Made by a program: the position numbers and the translations under genes. Shown piece after piece: positions 1-8,635 of a stretch of 46,199 nucleotides of DNA. Each line of letters begins with the position of its first letter. Position 1 is the stretch's first letter. Source of the stretch: Pseudomonadales bacterium (GTDB lineage: Bacteria > Pseudomonadota > Gammaproteobacteria > Pseudomonadales > Azotimanducaceae); contig JAJDTI010000050.1 of the NCBI GenBank assembly GCA_022827245.1, forward strand, positions 1 to 46,199, in the 5' to 3' direction. The notes below the pieces were generated by a model, which worked only from the letters and a program-made list of their open reading frames with translations, had not been told where the DNA came from and did not search any database.

Positions 1-2
1 GC

Positions 3-146
3 GGCACGGCCGATCGTGTGGCGGCGATCCTTGATGCCGTCGAGCGCACGCCGGAAGACGCCCTGCGCTCCGAGGACGAGATCATGGCGGAAGTGATCGC
101 GGACATTGCCGAGGCGCGGAAGGCGCGTCGTGCCCGGCAAGATTGA
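3..146 (+). CDS. C-terminal fragment of a small antitoxin-like protein (partial)
   Basis: The window opens inside a reading frame whose last 47 residues are visible and end at TGA 144-146. The fragment is charged and alpha-helical in character (Glu/Asp-rich, then an Arg/Ala/Lys-rich tail), as in many small type II antitoxins. The stop overlaps a TTG start of a frame beginning like a PIN-domain toxin, and this antitoxin-before-PIN overlap is what suggests the role. No DNA-binding domain is visible because the N-terminus lies outside the window. The family is therefore an inference from context. Confidence 0.45.
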   Translation, partial: GTADRVAAILDAVERTPEDALRSEDEIMAEVIADIAEARKARRARQD

Positions 147-217
147 GAGTCGTCATCGACTGTAACGGCCCGGTCGAAGTGTTCTCTCCACGGGGTTTTC
201 TCGAACTGACCGCATGA
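143..217 (+). pseudogene. PIN-domain toxin remnant (truncated after about 7 codons)
   Basis: A TTG at 143 overlaps the upstream stop (gaTTGA) and begins Leu-Arg-Val-Val-Ile-Asp-Cys-Asn. This matches the first beta strand and first catalytic Asp of PIN-family ribonuclease toxins (usually M-R-V-V-hydrophobic-D-T/C-N). A PIN toxin should continue for about 130 residues, but after the Asn the frame becomes unrelated and stops at 215-217. No further PIN sequence follows. I read it as the 5' scar of a deleted toxin gene; a chance match over eight residues is possible. Confidence 0.35.
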
Positions 218-330
218 ACCCGATCGTGCCGCGTCAAGCCTGGTCGTTGAGGGACAATAGGCCGTCCTGCGTCGGAGCCTGCATGACGATGATGAAGTCC
301 CGGTGAGCGCCCCGCTGAGGGCTGGCGGCC

Positions 331-975
331 ATGCGTGAATCGGGCGTCGCGGCTCGCGGCCGGGGATCCGCGCTCGACGACCGGGGCCTGCGCACCGTCT
401 CCCGGCTGCGCCCGGAGGACTGGCTGGACGCCGCGCAGCGGCGGCTGGTCAACGGCGGCATCGACGCGGTGAAGATCGGTCCCCTCGCCGAGGACCTGAA
501 GGTCACCCGCGGCAGCTTCTACTGGCACTTCCGCGACCGCAACCACCTGCTGGAGACGCTGCTTTCCCAGTGGCGGGGCCAGAGCCACGAGATGTTCGAC
601 CGCCTGGTCGGAGGGGACGCGGCGTCGGGCATGGAAGAGTTCGTGCGGCTGGTGCACCTCTGGATCGACGAGTCGGAATTCGATCCGGCCCTCGAGTCGG
701 CCATGCGGGACTGGGCGCGGACGTCCGACGACGTCTCGGCGGTCGTCAAGGCCGTGGACGAGGAGCGGATCGCGTACATCAAGCGCATCTTCCTGGACTT
801 CGGCTACGGGGAGGACGAGGCCTTCATCCGGGCCCGCATCACGTACTTCCACCAGGTGGGGTACTACACCATCGGCTACAACGAATCGCTGGACGCCCGG
901 ATGGCGTTGCTCCCCATGTACGTCTCCGTGCTGACCGGCAAGTCCGCGCCGGAAGAGATCGCCGAGTACTTCTGA
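331..975 (+). CDS. TetR/AcrR family transcriptional regulator
   Basis: A 214-residue protein with the N-terminal three-helix DNA-binding domain of TetR regulators. It runs from about residue 30, with a helix-turn-helix around 47-72 containing the typical G-S-F-Y-W-H-F-R-D-R segment before the connecting helix. The C-terminal half is the all-alpha ligand-binding and dimerisation domain, with no recognisable ligand signature. The length is usual for the family. The ATG at 331 follows a purine-rich GAGGG. It lies 77 bp upstream of the S9 peptidase pair on the same strand, so it may control those genes and itself, but no palindrome is obvious in the short gap. Confidence 0.88.
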   Translation: MRESGVAARGRGSALDDRGLRTVSRLRPEDWLDAAQRRLVNGGIDAVKIGPLAEDLKVTRGSFYWHFRDRNHLLETLLSQWRGQSHEMFDRLVGGDAASGMEEFVRLVHLWIDESEFDPALESAMRDWARTSDDVSAVVKAVDEERIAYIKRIFLDFGYGEDEAFIRARITYFHQVGYYTIGYNESLDARMALLPMYVSVLTGKSAPEEIAEYF

Positions 976-1052
976 CCCCTGGCGCCCCGCCGATGAGGGT
1001 GGGCGGGCCGCACAGCGTCCTAGTCCACACAGCCGACTCCGGAGAAGCGAGC

Positions 1053-3356
1053 ATGCTCAGGTTCCTCGCCGTCCTGTCCCTGACGGCGGCGGTCGCCGTT
1101 CCGTCCCTGGCCGTGGACATCCCGGCGGACCGCGAAGCCGCCTACCAGGCCTATCTCGACTTCCAGCGGATGATCGACGGCGGCCGCGTCGCTCCCAACT
1201 GGCTGCCGGACGGTTCGGCGTTCTGGTACGAGACCGGGGGTCCGAACGCGCGGGAGGTCCTGAAGGTCGATCCGGCGGAGAACACGGTCGGACCGCTGCT
1301 CGACGTGGCCCGGTTGCGCGCCGCGCTGACCGAAGCGCTGGGCCACGAACCGGCGGGCGGCGGGGTGCCGTTCGCGAGCTTCCAGTGGGTCGGGACGGAC
1401 AGCATCTCCTTTGTGCTGGAGGGCGCGACCTTCACCCTCGACCTGGAGTCTTACGAGGTGACCCGGCAGCTCCCGCCGTCCGCGTTCTCCATCGAACTCG
1501 TCAAGAGCGAGGCCGAACGCGCCCTGCCGGGGACCTACCTGCGGGAACGCTTCCAGGGGCTCGGCCCGCTGCCCTCTCCGGAAGCCATGTCGCCGGACGG
1601 CAAGTGGTTCGCGACGGTGCGCGACGACAACCTGGCGCTCAGGGCGACGGTGGACGGGCAGGAGGTGACAGTCACGGACGACGGCACCCCCACCGACTTC
1701 TGGGACGTGGAGGCGGCCCTCTGGCAGCCCTGGTCGCCCACCGGCGAGCAGATCGCCGTGACGAAGCAGCTTGCGGGGGCGATGCCCACCATTCCGACCA
1801 TCAAGTGGCTGAAGCCCCTGGAAGAGGTCCGGGAAGTCCTCACCATCCCGGCGGGCGCCAGCCTCTACCGGTCGGAACTGTACCTGCTCGACATCCACTC
1901 CCGGGTGCCCCGGCACGTGGACATGGGAGACAACACGGACCACTACCTGCGCGTGCTCACGTGGCTGCCGGACGGGTCGGAGCTGATCGTCGCCCGTTAC
2001 GACCGGCTGCTCAGCCGCGTGGAACTGCTCGCGGTGGACGCCTTCACCCGCGACGTGCGCGTCATCATGACCGAGGCCTCCGAGACCTTCCTGACCAATC
2101 ATCACGAAGCCATCTGGGCGACCGAGACCGGCTTCTTCCTGCTTCCGGACGGGTCGGGGTTCCTGTGGAATTCGGAGCGGAGCGGCTGGGACCACCTGTA
2201 TCACTACGACCTGGACGGCCGCCTGGTCCGGCAGCTCACCAGCGGCGAGTGGCCCGTCAAGGACGTCGTGCGGGTCGACCAGGACGGGGGCTGGGTGTAC
2301 TTCACCGGGCACGGCGACCAGTCGCGGCCCTACGACACCCACCTGTACCGCGTGGGCATGGATGGAGAGCGTTTCGCGCAGCTCACCGAGGGCGTTGGCC
2401 AGCACGCCGCCAGCATCTCGCCGTCGGCGCGTTACTTCGTTGACACGTACTCGAACGTCGACGCGCCGCCCCGCACGGAGCTGCGGGCCGCGGACGGCAG
2501 CCTGGTGCGCGTGCTGGCGGAAGCGGACATCGGCCGGCTCGAGTCGTTCGGCTGGGTGCCGCCGAACGAGTACGTGGTCAAGGCGGCCGACGGGGAGACC
2601 GATCTCTGGGTGACGATGTACTTCCCCAACGACTTCGACCCCGACGGGCGGTACCCGGTGGTCGAGTACATCTACGCCGGGCCGCAGACCACCTGGCGGC
2701 CCGTGGACTTCGGGGACGATCTCGGGCCGTTCGGCGGCCTGCTGGGGCGCGCGGCGAACTTCCCCCGGGCCCTCGCGCAACTGGGCATCCTCGTGGTGGT
2801 GCTCGACGGACGCGGCACGCCGGAGCGTTCCAAAGCGTTCCACGACACCGTCTACATGAACTGGGGGCAGTTCGAGATCGCCGACCACGCCGGCGCCATC
2901 CGCCAGCTCGGCGAGCGTTTGCCGTTCCTGGACCTCGACCGCGTCGGCGTCATGGGCGCTTCCTGGGGCGGCCACTTCACCTTCCGCGCCATGACGCAGG
3001 CGCCGGACCTCTACAAGGTCGGCATCAGCGAGGTGCCCGGCTACAGCTCGCGCCGTTTCACCCTCTACGAGGTCTATCTCGGCATGCCCCAGGAGAACAA
3101 GGCGGCCTACGATGCGGCGGACGCCATGGCGCTCGCGCCGCTGCTCGAGGGCGAACTCCTGCAGGTCGGCGGTATCAACGACACCGGCACCCAGGCGGAC
3201 ATGTTCCAGATGACCGAGCACCTGATTCGGCTCGGCAAGCAGCACCGCATGATGATCTATCCCGACACGGGGCACGGGGCCATGGGCAAGACGGGGGAGT
3301 TCAACATGGAGCTGAAGAAGCGGTATCTCGTCGAGATGCTGAGGCCGTTCGAATGA
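1053..3356 (+). CDS. Secreted S9 prolyl oligopeptidase/DPP-IV-like serine peptidase
   Basis: A 767-residue protein with an N-terminal signal peptide (hydrophobic core at residues 5-20), a beta-propeller region of roughly 400 residues and a C-terminal alpha/beta hydrolase domain. The catalytic triad is visible: Ser637 in G-A-S-W-G-G, Asp710 and His741 in T-G-H-G. The spacing matches family S9 (DPP-IV type). The canonical double-Glu motif that anchors the substrate N-terminus in true DPP-IV enzymes (bacterial D-W-V-Y-E-E-E) is not present; the corresponding region reads T-D-F-W-D-V-E-A-A. Removal of N-terminal dipeptides is therefore not assured. ATG 1053 was chosen over upstream in-frame starts because it has GGAG at 1041 and begins a signal peptide. 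Its last codon overlaps the next gene (ATGA), so the two peptidases are translationally coupled. Confidence 0.9.
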   Translation: MLRFLAVLSLTAAVAVPSLAVDIPADREAAYQAYLDFQRMIDGGRVAPNWLPDGSAFWYETGGPNAREVLKVDPAENTVGPLLDVARLRAALTEALGHEPAGGGVPFASFQWVGTDSISFVLEGATFTLDLESYEVTRQLPPSAFSIELVKSEAERALPGTYLRERFQGLGPLPSPEAMSPDGKWFATVRDDNLALRATVDGQEVTVTDDGTPTDFWDVEAALWQPWSPTGEQIAVTKQLAGAMPTIPTIKWLKPLEEVREVLTIPAGASLYRSELYLLDIHSRVPRHVDMGDNTDHYLRVLTWLPDGSELIVARYDRLLSRVELLAVDAFTRDVRVIMTEASETFLTNHHEAIWATETGFFLLPDGSGFLWNSERSGWDHLYHYDLDGRLVRQLTSGEWPVKDVVRVDQDGGWVYFTGHGDQSRPYDTHLYRVGMDGERFAQLTEGVGQHAASISPSARYFVDTYSNVDAPPRTELRAADGSLVRVLAEADIGRLESFGWVPPNEYVVKAADGETDLWVTMYFPNDFDPDGRYPVVEYIYAGPQTTWRPVDFGDDLGPFGGLLGRAANFPRALAQLGILVVVLDGRGTPERSKAFHDTVYMNWGQFEIADHAGAIRQLGERLPFLDLDRVGVMGASWGGHFTFRAMTQAPDLYKVGISEVPGYSSRRFTLYEVYLGMPQENKAAYDAADAMALAPLLEGELLQVGGINDTGTQADMFQMTEHLIRLGKQHRMMIYPDTGHGAMGKTGEFNMELKKRYLVEMLRPFE

Positions 3357-5752
3357 GCGGCTGGACGCGATGCCTCTTCTGGCCCGCTCTGCTCGCCGCG
3401 GCGTGGGGCTGCCAACCCGCGGCTGTGAATGACGCTACGGGGGACCGTGCGGGCGTGGGCGCGCCGGCGACGGTTCCGGCGGAAGCCTACCGGCGCGCCG
3501 AGCGCTTTCTGCTGGACAGGCAGGAAAGGTATGTCCTGAACGCGTCGGTCACCCCTAACTGGATCGGCGAGGGCGAACGCTTCTGGTATCGGCGCGCGCT
3601 CCTCGGCGGCGGCGGACAGTTCGTGACCGTCACGGCCGCGACGGGGGAGCGGGAACCCTCGTTCGACCACGCGCTGATCGCCCGTGAACTGTCCCGGCTG
3701 GACGAGGACGGCGACTACACGGAGACGACGCTCCCGTTCGACACGTTCACCCTCAACTACGACGGCGGCATCGAGTTCCCGGTGGCAGACGCGTTCTACC
3801 GCTGCACCGCGGAAGCTTGCACGGCGTCCGAGGCCCCCGCGCCACCGTTCACGCCGCTCGAGACGCCTTCTCCGGACGGCGCGTGGGCCGCTTATCACGA
3901 GGACCACGACCTCTGGGTCCGCTCGGCGGACGGGGAGACCCGGATCCGGCTGACCACGGACGGGGAGGAAGCGTGGCACTACGGCGGCCAGCTCGGCACC
4001 AGCGTCTCCTACATCACGATGCAGCGGCTGCTCGGCGGGCACGCCCCCCAGGTGAAGTGGGCGCCGGACTCCACGAGGCTGCTCACCCAGCGCGTCGACG
4101 AGCGCGGCGTCGGCGAACTCTCGATCGTCGAGCACGTCCCCGCCGACGGCAGCCGGCGGCCGCGCACCCACACGATGCGCTATGCCTTCGCGCGCGACGA
4201 GGTCAAGCCCCGGGGCCGCTTCGTGGTGTTCGACGTCCCGAGCGGCCGGCGCACGGACATCGACTATCCCGACATCGAACTGACCTACGCCGCAATCACC
4301 GGTCCCGACTCGGGCGAAGTCTGGTGGCGGGAGGACTCGCGGGGGTTCGGTTTCGTGCACCGCAAGCCGTTCGCCCGCGGCTTCTCGATCCATCGCGTCG
4401 ACCTGGAGACGGGCGAGGTCCGCACGGAGGTGGACCGCGTGAGCGAACGCACGTCTTCGCCCGGGCTCGCCACGCCGCTACCGCCCCAGGTGGTCGACTT
4501 CGCGGACGGCAGCCTGGTCTGGTTCTCCGACGAGAGCGGCTACGGCCACCTGTACCGCAAGGACGCCGACGGCAACGTCGCCCGGATCACTTCCGGAGAC
4601 TGGAACGTCGGCGCGATCGTGCACGTGGACCGCGAAGCGGGGCGGCTGTACCTGCTCGGGTCCCAGCCCGAGGCGGAGGGTAATCCGTATCATCACTTCC
4701 TCTACGGCGTCGATGTGGACGGGTCGGACTTCGCGAGGATCACGCCCGGTCCCGGCAATCACGGCTCCGTGACGGCCCTGGTCGCGGCCGCTTCTCCTTT
4801 CTCGCCCGGCGGCGACTACCTGGTCGCGACCTGGAGCACGACCACCGACCCGGGCCGCACGGAGTTGCTGACCAACGAGGGCGAACTGATCGCGGTGCTC
4901 GAAACCGCCGACGCCTCGCCCCTGGAGGCGGACGGTTTCGTCCCCCCGGAGCCTTTCACCGTGACCGCCGCCGACGGGGAGACCACGCTCTACGGCGCCC
5001 TGTTCTTCCCCGCGGACTTCGACCCCGAGCGGTCGTACCCCATCATCGACTCCATCTACCCGGGCCCGCAGATCTGGCGCGAGCCCCACCAGTTCGCGGG
5101 TTCGCTGTTCGGCCTGTTCGGCGCCCAGGCCATGGCGGAACTCGGTTTCGTGGTGATGACCGTCGACGGGCGCGGCACGCCGGGGCGCAGCCGGGACTTC
5201 CACTTCCCGCCGGGGGTGAACCTGCTCGATGCCGCCGGCACCCTCGACGATCACATCGCCGCGATCGAGCAGCTCGCGGCGGAGCGGCCCTACATCGACG
5301 CCGGGCGCGCCGGGATCTACGGGTGGTCCGGCGGCGGCTACGCCTCGACCCACGCCATCCTCCGCTACCCGGACTTCTACAAGGTGGCGGTGTCCGGCGC
5401 CGGCAACCACGACCCGCGCACCTACCTGCCGATCTGGGGCGAGAGCTACCAGGGGGACACCGACGACGCCTACTACGAGGCGGGCTCGAACGCGCACCTC
5501 GCCGGCAACCTGAAGGGCAAGCTGATGCTGGTGCACGGCGCCCTCGACGACAACGTGCATCCGGCCAACACCTACGCGGTGGTGGAAGCGCTGATCCGGG
5601 CCAACAAGGACTTCGACCTGCTCATCCTGCCGAACGCGGGACACGCGCCGGGCGAGGCAACGGGGTACTTCTCTCGCCGGCAGTGGGACTACTTCGTGAC
5701 CCACCTGCTCGGGATGCGGCCGCCGGAGGGGTACCGGGTCGGCGCGGAATAG
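3353..5752 (+). CDS. Second S9 DPP-IV-like serine peptidase (probable lipoprotein)
   Basis: A 799-residue paralogue of the preceding peptidase, starting in its stop codon (ATGA 3353-3356). The N-terminus has a short hydrophobic segment ending in Trp-Gly-Cys at about residue 20, a weak lipobox that suggests membrane anchoring. An N-terminal beta-propeller precedes the hydrolase domain with Ser659 (G-W-S-G-G-G), Asp732 (L-D-D-N-V-H) and His764 (A-G-H-A-P-G). The Ser-Asp-His spacing (73 and 32) is close to DPP-IV (78 and 32). The propeller reads G-E-E-A-W-H-Y-G-G where DPP-IV enzymes carry their double Glu, so an E-E pair exists but in a changed setting. Role: extracytoplasmic cleavage of oligopeptides, substrate unknown. 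The coupled tandem implies the two act on the same peptide pool. Confidence 0.9.
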   Translation: MSGWTRCLFWPALLAAAWGCQPAAVNDATGDRAGVGAPATVPAEAYRRAERFLLDRQERYVLNASVTPNWIGEGERFWYRRALLGGGGQFVTVTAATGEREPSFDHALIARELSRLDEDGDYTETTLPFDTFTLNYDGGIEFPVADAFYRCTAEACTASEAPAPPFTPLETPSPDGAWAAYHEDHDLWVRSADGETRIRLTTDGEEAWHYGGQLGTSVSYITMQRLLGGHAPQVKWAPDSTRLLTQRVDERGVGELSIVEHVPADGSRRPRTHTMRYAFARDEVKPRGRFVVFDVPSGRRTDIDYPDIELTYAAITGPDSGEVWWREDSRGFGFVHRKPFARGFSIHRVDLETGEVRTEVDRVSERTSSPGLATPLPPQVVDFADGSLVWFSDESGYGHLYRKDADGNVARITSGDWNVGAIVHVDREAGRLYLLGSQPEAEGNPYHHFLYGVDVDGSDFARITPGPGNHGSVTALVAAASPFSPGGDYLVATWSTTTDPGRTELLTNEGELIAVLETADASPLEADGFVPPEPFTVTAADGETTLYGALFFPADFDPERSYPIIDSIYPGPQIWREPHQFAGSLFGLFGAQAMAELGFVVMTVDGRGTPGRSRDFHFPPGVNLLDAAGTLDDHIAAIEQLAAERPYIDAGRAGIYGWSGGGYASTHAILRYPDFYKVAVSGAGNHDPRTYLPIWGESYQGDTDDAYYEAGSNAHLAGNLKGKLMLVHGALDDNVHPANTYAVVEALIRANKDFDLLILPNAGHAPGEATGYFSRRQWDYFVTHLLGMRPPEGYRVGAE

Positions 5753-5799
5753 CGTCGGTGCGGAGTAGCCGCGCGAAACCAAACTTTGGGAGCGACACT

Positions 5800-6705
5800 A
5801 TGAACACCGGAATTCGACTGCCGCAGTCCATGCAGGACCTCACGCACGAGGTCGTGACCGCGGACAGCAACGGCCTCGACTATGACGTCTGGATCTGGAC
5901 CCCTCCGGGCTACGAGCAGAGCGATCAGCCGTATCCGCTGCTCATCCTGCTGGACGGCGGCATGTTCCTGGGGGCGGCCGTCGACATGGTGTCCCTGATG
6001 TCCACCATCGGAGAGGCCAGGCCGGCCATCGTGGCGGGCATATCGACCGCGCCCCCGGGCGTACACGGGATCCAGCGCACCATCGACTACTCCGCCGAGG
6101 TGCCCACCGACGAGGTGCGCGCCGCGCCGCCGGGCGCCGAGTTCTCGTTCTGGGAGGTGTACGAGAAGATGTTCGAGGCGGCCGGCATGCGGTTCGAGGA
6201 CGGCTTTGGCGGTACGGACGCGTTCCATGCCTTTCTGGCCGACCAGGTCCTCCCGGACATCACCTCTCGGTATCGCGTCGATCCCGACGAGGTCGGGGTG
6301 GCCGGACACTCTTCGGGCGGGGATTTCGCGGTGGACACGCTGCTGCGCAAGCAGACCCCGTTCAGCCGGTTCATCGTCGGGTCGTTCGGCACGGACGTGC
6401 TGGAAAGAACCCTCCCCGAGCGGGAGGCGCGGTTCGGCGCCATGGCGGCAGCCAGGCCCCTGCGCGTGTTTTGCGGATACGGTGGAGCGGAAGAGGAAGA
6501 CCCCTACCTCGCGCAGTACATCGAGCGCGGCGTCGCACTGCTGCACCGGTTGCAGGCCAGCGATCCAGGCCTCGACGTCACCATCCGGTGCTTCGACGAC
6601 GAGACCCATGGCTCCGTGTTCGCCCACATTTTCGCTTCCGGCTACCGGGAACTCTGGGGCACCGGCATCAGCTTCGGGGAGGTGATGCGCCAGGCTTCCA
6701 TGTGA
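5800..6705 (+). CDS. Alpha/beta hydrolase of the Fes/esterase D type
   Basis: A 301-residue alpha/beta hydrolase related to putative esterases of the enterochelin esterase/IroE group (COG2819). The nucleophile is Ser171 in G-H-S-S-G-G, and His270 in D-E-T-H-G-S is the likely catalytic His. The early segment D-V-W-I-W-T-P-P-G-Y followed by L-L-I-L-L-D-G-G is the usual first strands and oxyanion region. There is no signal peptide at this start, so it may be cytoplasmic. ATG 5800 was preferred because upstream sequence in frame overlaps the S9 gene in another frame and lacks family similarity. It follows the S9 pair by 47 bp on the same strand and could cleave esters released by those enzymes. 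Confidence 0.82.
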   Translation: MNTGIRLPQSMQDLTHEVVTADSNGLDYDVWIWTPPGYEQSDQPYPLLILLDGGMFLGAAVDMVSLMSTIGEARPAIVAGISTAPPGVHGIQRTIDYSAEVPTDEVRAAPPGAEFSFWEVYEKMFEAAGMRFEDGFGGTDAFHAFLADQVLPDITSRYRVDPDEVGVAGHSSGGDFAVDTLLRKQTPFSRFIVGSFGTDVLERTLPEREARFGAMAAARPLRVFCGYGGAEEEDPYLAQYIERGVALLHRLQASDPGLDVTIRCFDDETHGSVFAHIFASGYRELWGTGISFGEVMRQASM

Positions 6706-6778
6706 CCGGCGAACCCTTCCCGTTCGCGCACGATGCGAATCGTCCGGGACGGGAGCCGCCAACCAGCCCGCGTCACCC

Positions 6779-8635
6779 TTACTCGGCAACCACGATGCCG
6801 TTGAAGGGCTTCGGGATGCCGCCGCTCAGCGTGCGGGACTCGTGGTCGATGGCGACTCCGATCACGTAGCTCGACTGGCCGTAGTGCTCGGTCTGGTCGA
6901 GGACCTCCACGGCCACGCCCAGGTCGCGCACTGCTTCGAGCAGCGCCGGGTCGAAGTCGCCGCGGCCCACCTGCTGGGCGACCCGGCCGTCGAGCAGGTC
7001 CGGCCGCCAGAACTGGGCCGTGTGGATGGCCCGGGCGGGATCCATCCCCATGACCAGCGCGTTGAAGAGGAACTCGACCGTGGCGCCCGGGAGCCAGTTG
7101 CCGGCCGTGTTGCTGGCCAGCACCGGCCGGCCGGCGTCGTCGAGGACGATGATCGGCTGACCGGTTTCCGGCAGGCGGTTGCCGGGGCCGACCTCGGCGA
7201 TCAGATTCTGCTGGAAGGACCCGGAGTCCGGGATGGACACGCCGTCCACGAACAGGCCGTAACCCCAGGCCAGGGTGTTGATGGTGTGCAGCACCACCGC
7301 GACGTTGCCGGCCTCGTCCACGGCGATGACGGCGTCGGAGCGCTGCGGCTCGTCCATGCCCTCGAGCATGCGCTGCTTGTCGAGGATCTCCCGGCGCTTC
7401 CGGTCGATGACCGCGTCGACGAACGCCTGCCAGCGGGCGTCGCCGGTCGCGGCCCAGACGCGGTCGGCATGGGCCTGGGTGATCCTGGCCCGGGGGGACA
7501 GGTCGATATCGGGAAAGTGGTCCCGGACCAGGGCGCCGTGGCCGGCGCCGAAGTTGTGGGTGGAGTGCGCCTCCAGGAAGCCGGCGACGCGGGAGAGGCG
7601 CATGAAGGAGGCCAGTGCCCCGGCTGAAGCGGTGTAGTGCTCCCGCTCGCGAATGCCCGCGGCCTCCACGAGGTTCAGCCCCTCGAGCACCTGGTAGCCG
7701 CCGTAGGCGGGCGTGCCGGGGCCGAGTACGCGGTAGCCGGCGAACTCCGTCTGCCAGGGCTCCGACCAGAGGGGCTCGTAACGGTCCAGGTCCGCAAGGG
7801 TCATGCGGCTGCCCTCGCGCCGCAGCGCCGCCACGAACCGCTCCGCCCACGCGCCACGGTACATGTGGTCCGGCCCGTGTTCGGCGACCCGGGCGAGGGT
7901 GTCGGCCAGTTGCGGCTGGCGGAAGCGGTCGCCCCGCTCGAGGTACCTTCCGTCCGGCCTGAAGATGGCTGCCGCTTCCGGCCGCGCCGCGATGAGGTCC
8001 TTCTTCCATTGAATCGTGTCCGCCAGCCGCTTCGGCACGTCGATGCCTTCCCGGGCGAACCAGATTCCCGCTTCGAAGAGGGCTGGCCAGGGGAGGCTGC
8101 CGAAGCGCTCGTGCGCCGCCGCGACGCCTGCGATCATGCCCGGCACGAGGACCGCGCGGGCGCCGGACCCGTCGGCGTAGTGGGGGATCGAGAGCGGGTC
8201 GTCCTCCTCGAGCAGGGTGTTGTAGCCGGCGTTCAGCGCGTGCGCCTGCCCCGTTTCCGCGTCGTAGTAGAGGAGCGCCATCCAGCCCGCAAAGCTGACG
8301 CCGTAGCCCCCCTGCACCACCGTCTGCGTGATGGCCGCCGTCAGGGCCGCGTCCATGGCGTTGGCCTCTGCGCGCAGCGCCTGGTAGCCCGCGCCGACGC
8401 CGAGGGCGGACTGGAGCCCGGCGATCAGGAACCGCTCGCCGGTGACGAGGGCCCGCTCGGTCTCGAAGGTGTTGTGGTACTCGCGGAAACGCTCGAGCTG
8501 CCCTTCCGGCCAGTGCGGCGGCGCCAGATGGACCGGGTCACGGGACGCGGCGTCGTTCGTCGGCGTCCGGTCGGCTCCCTCGCAGCCTCCGGAAAGGACG
8601 GCGAGGCTCACGATGGCGGCCAGACGTCTGCTCAC
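6779..8635 (-). CDS. GGT-like Ntn-hydrolase lipoprotein 1 (Ser at nucleophile position)
   Basis: A 618-residue member of the gamma-glutamyltransferase/acylase family. It starts at GTG 8635, overlapping the stop of the CocE gene (GTGA). The N-terminus ends in L-S-G-G-C, a lipobox, so the protein is probably membrane-anchored. After the signal comes a W-P-E-G-Q segment shared with the other two non-canonical paralogues in this window. The processing site aligns to E. coli GGT T-T-H-Y-S-V-V-D as S-D-A-V-I-A-V-D, which places Ser433 where the Thr nucleophile and new beta-subunit N-terminus should be. The downstream Thr and Asn (H-T-I-N-T) are kept. The E. coli D-F-R-E segment with the carboxylate-binding Arg is replaced by N-A-G-Y-N. 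Membership in the fold is clear; gamma-glutamyl activity is doubtful. Confidence 0.85.
   Translation of the reverse strand: MSRRLAAIVSLAVLSGGCEGADRTPTNDAASRDPVHLAPPHWPEGQLERFREYHNTFETERALVTGERFLIAGLQSALGVGAGYQALRAEANAMDAALTAAITQTVVQGGYGVSFAGWMALLYYDAETGQAHALNAGYNTLLEEDDPLSIPHYADGSGARAVLVPGMIAGVAAAHERFGSLPWPALFEAGIWFAREGIDVPKRLADTIQWKKDLIAARPEAAAIFRPDGRYLERGDRFRQPQLADTLARVAEHGPDHMYRGAWAERFVAALRREGSRMTLADLDRYEPLWSEPWQTEFAGYRVLGPGTPAYGGYQVLEGLNLVEAAGIREREHYTASAGALASFMRLSRVAGFLEAHSTHNFGAGHGALVRDHFPDIDLSPRARITQAHADRVWAATGDARWQAFVDAVIDRKRREILDKQRMLEGMDEPQRSDAVIAVDEAGNVAVVLHTINTLAWGYGLFVDGVSIPDSGSFQQNLIAEVGPGNRLPETGQPIIVLDDAGRPVLASNTAGNWLPGATVEFLFNALVMGMDPARAIHTAQFWRPDLLDGRVAQQVGRGDFDPALLEAVRDLGVAVEVLDQTEHYGQSSYVIGVAIDHESRTLSGGIPKPFNGIVVAE

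Noticed and set aside
5753..5799. Possible terminator in the gap between S9 and esterase genes
   Set aside because: Only a loose GC-rich complementarity without T-run; the short gap fits continued transcription.
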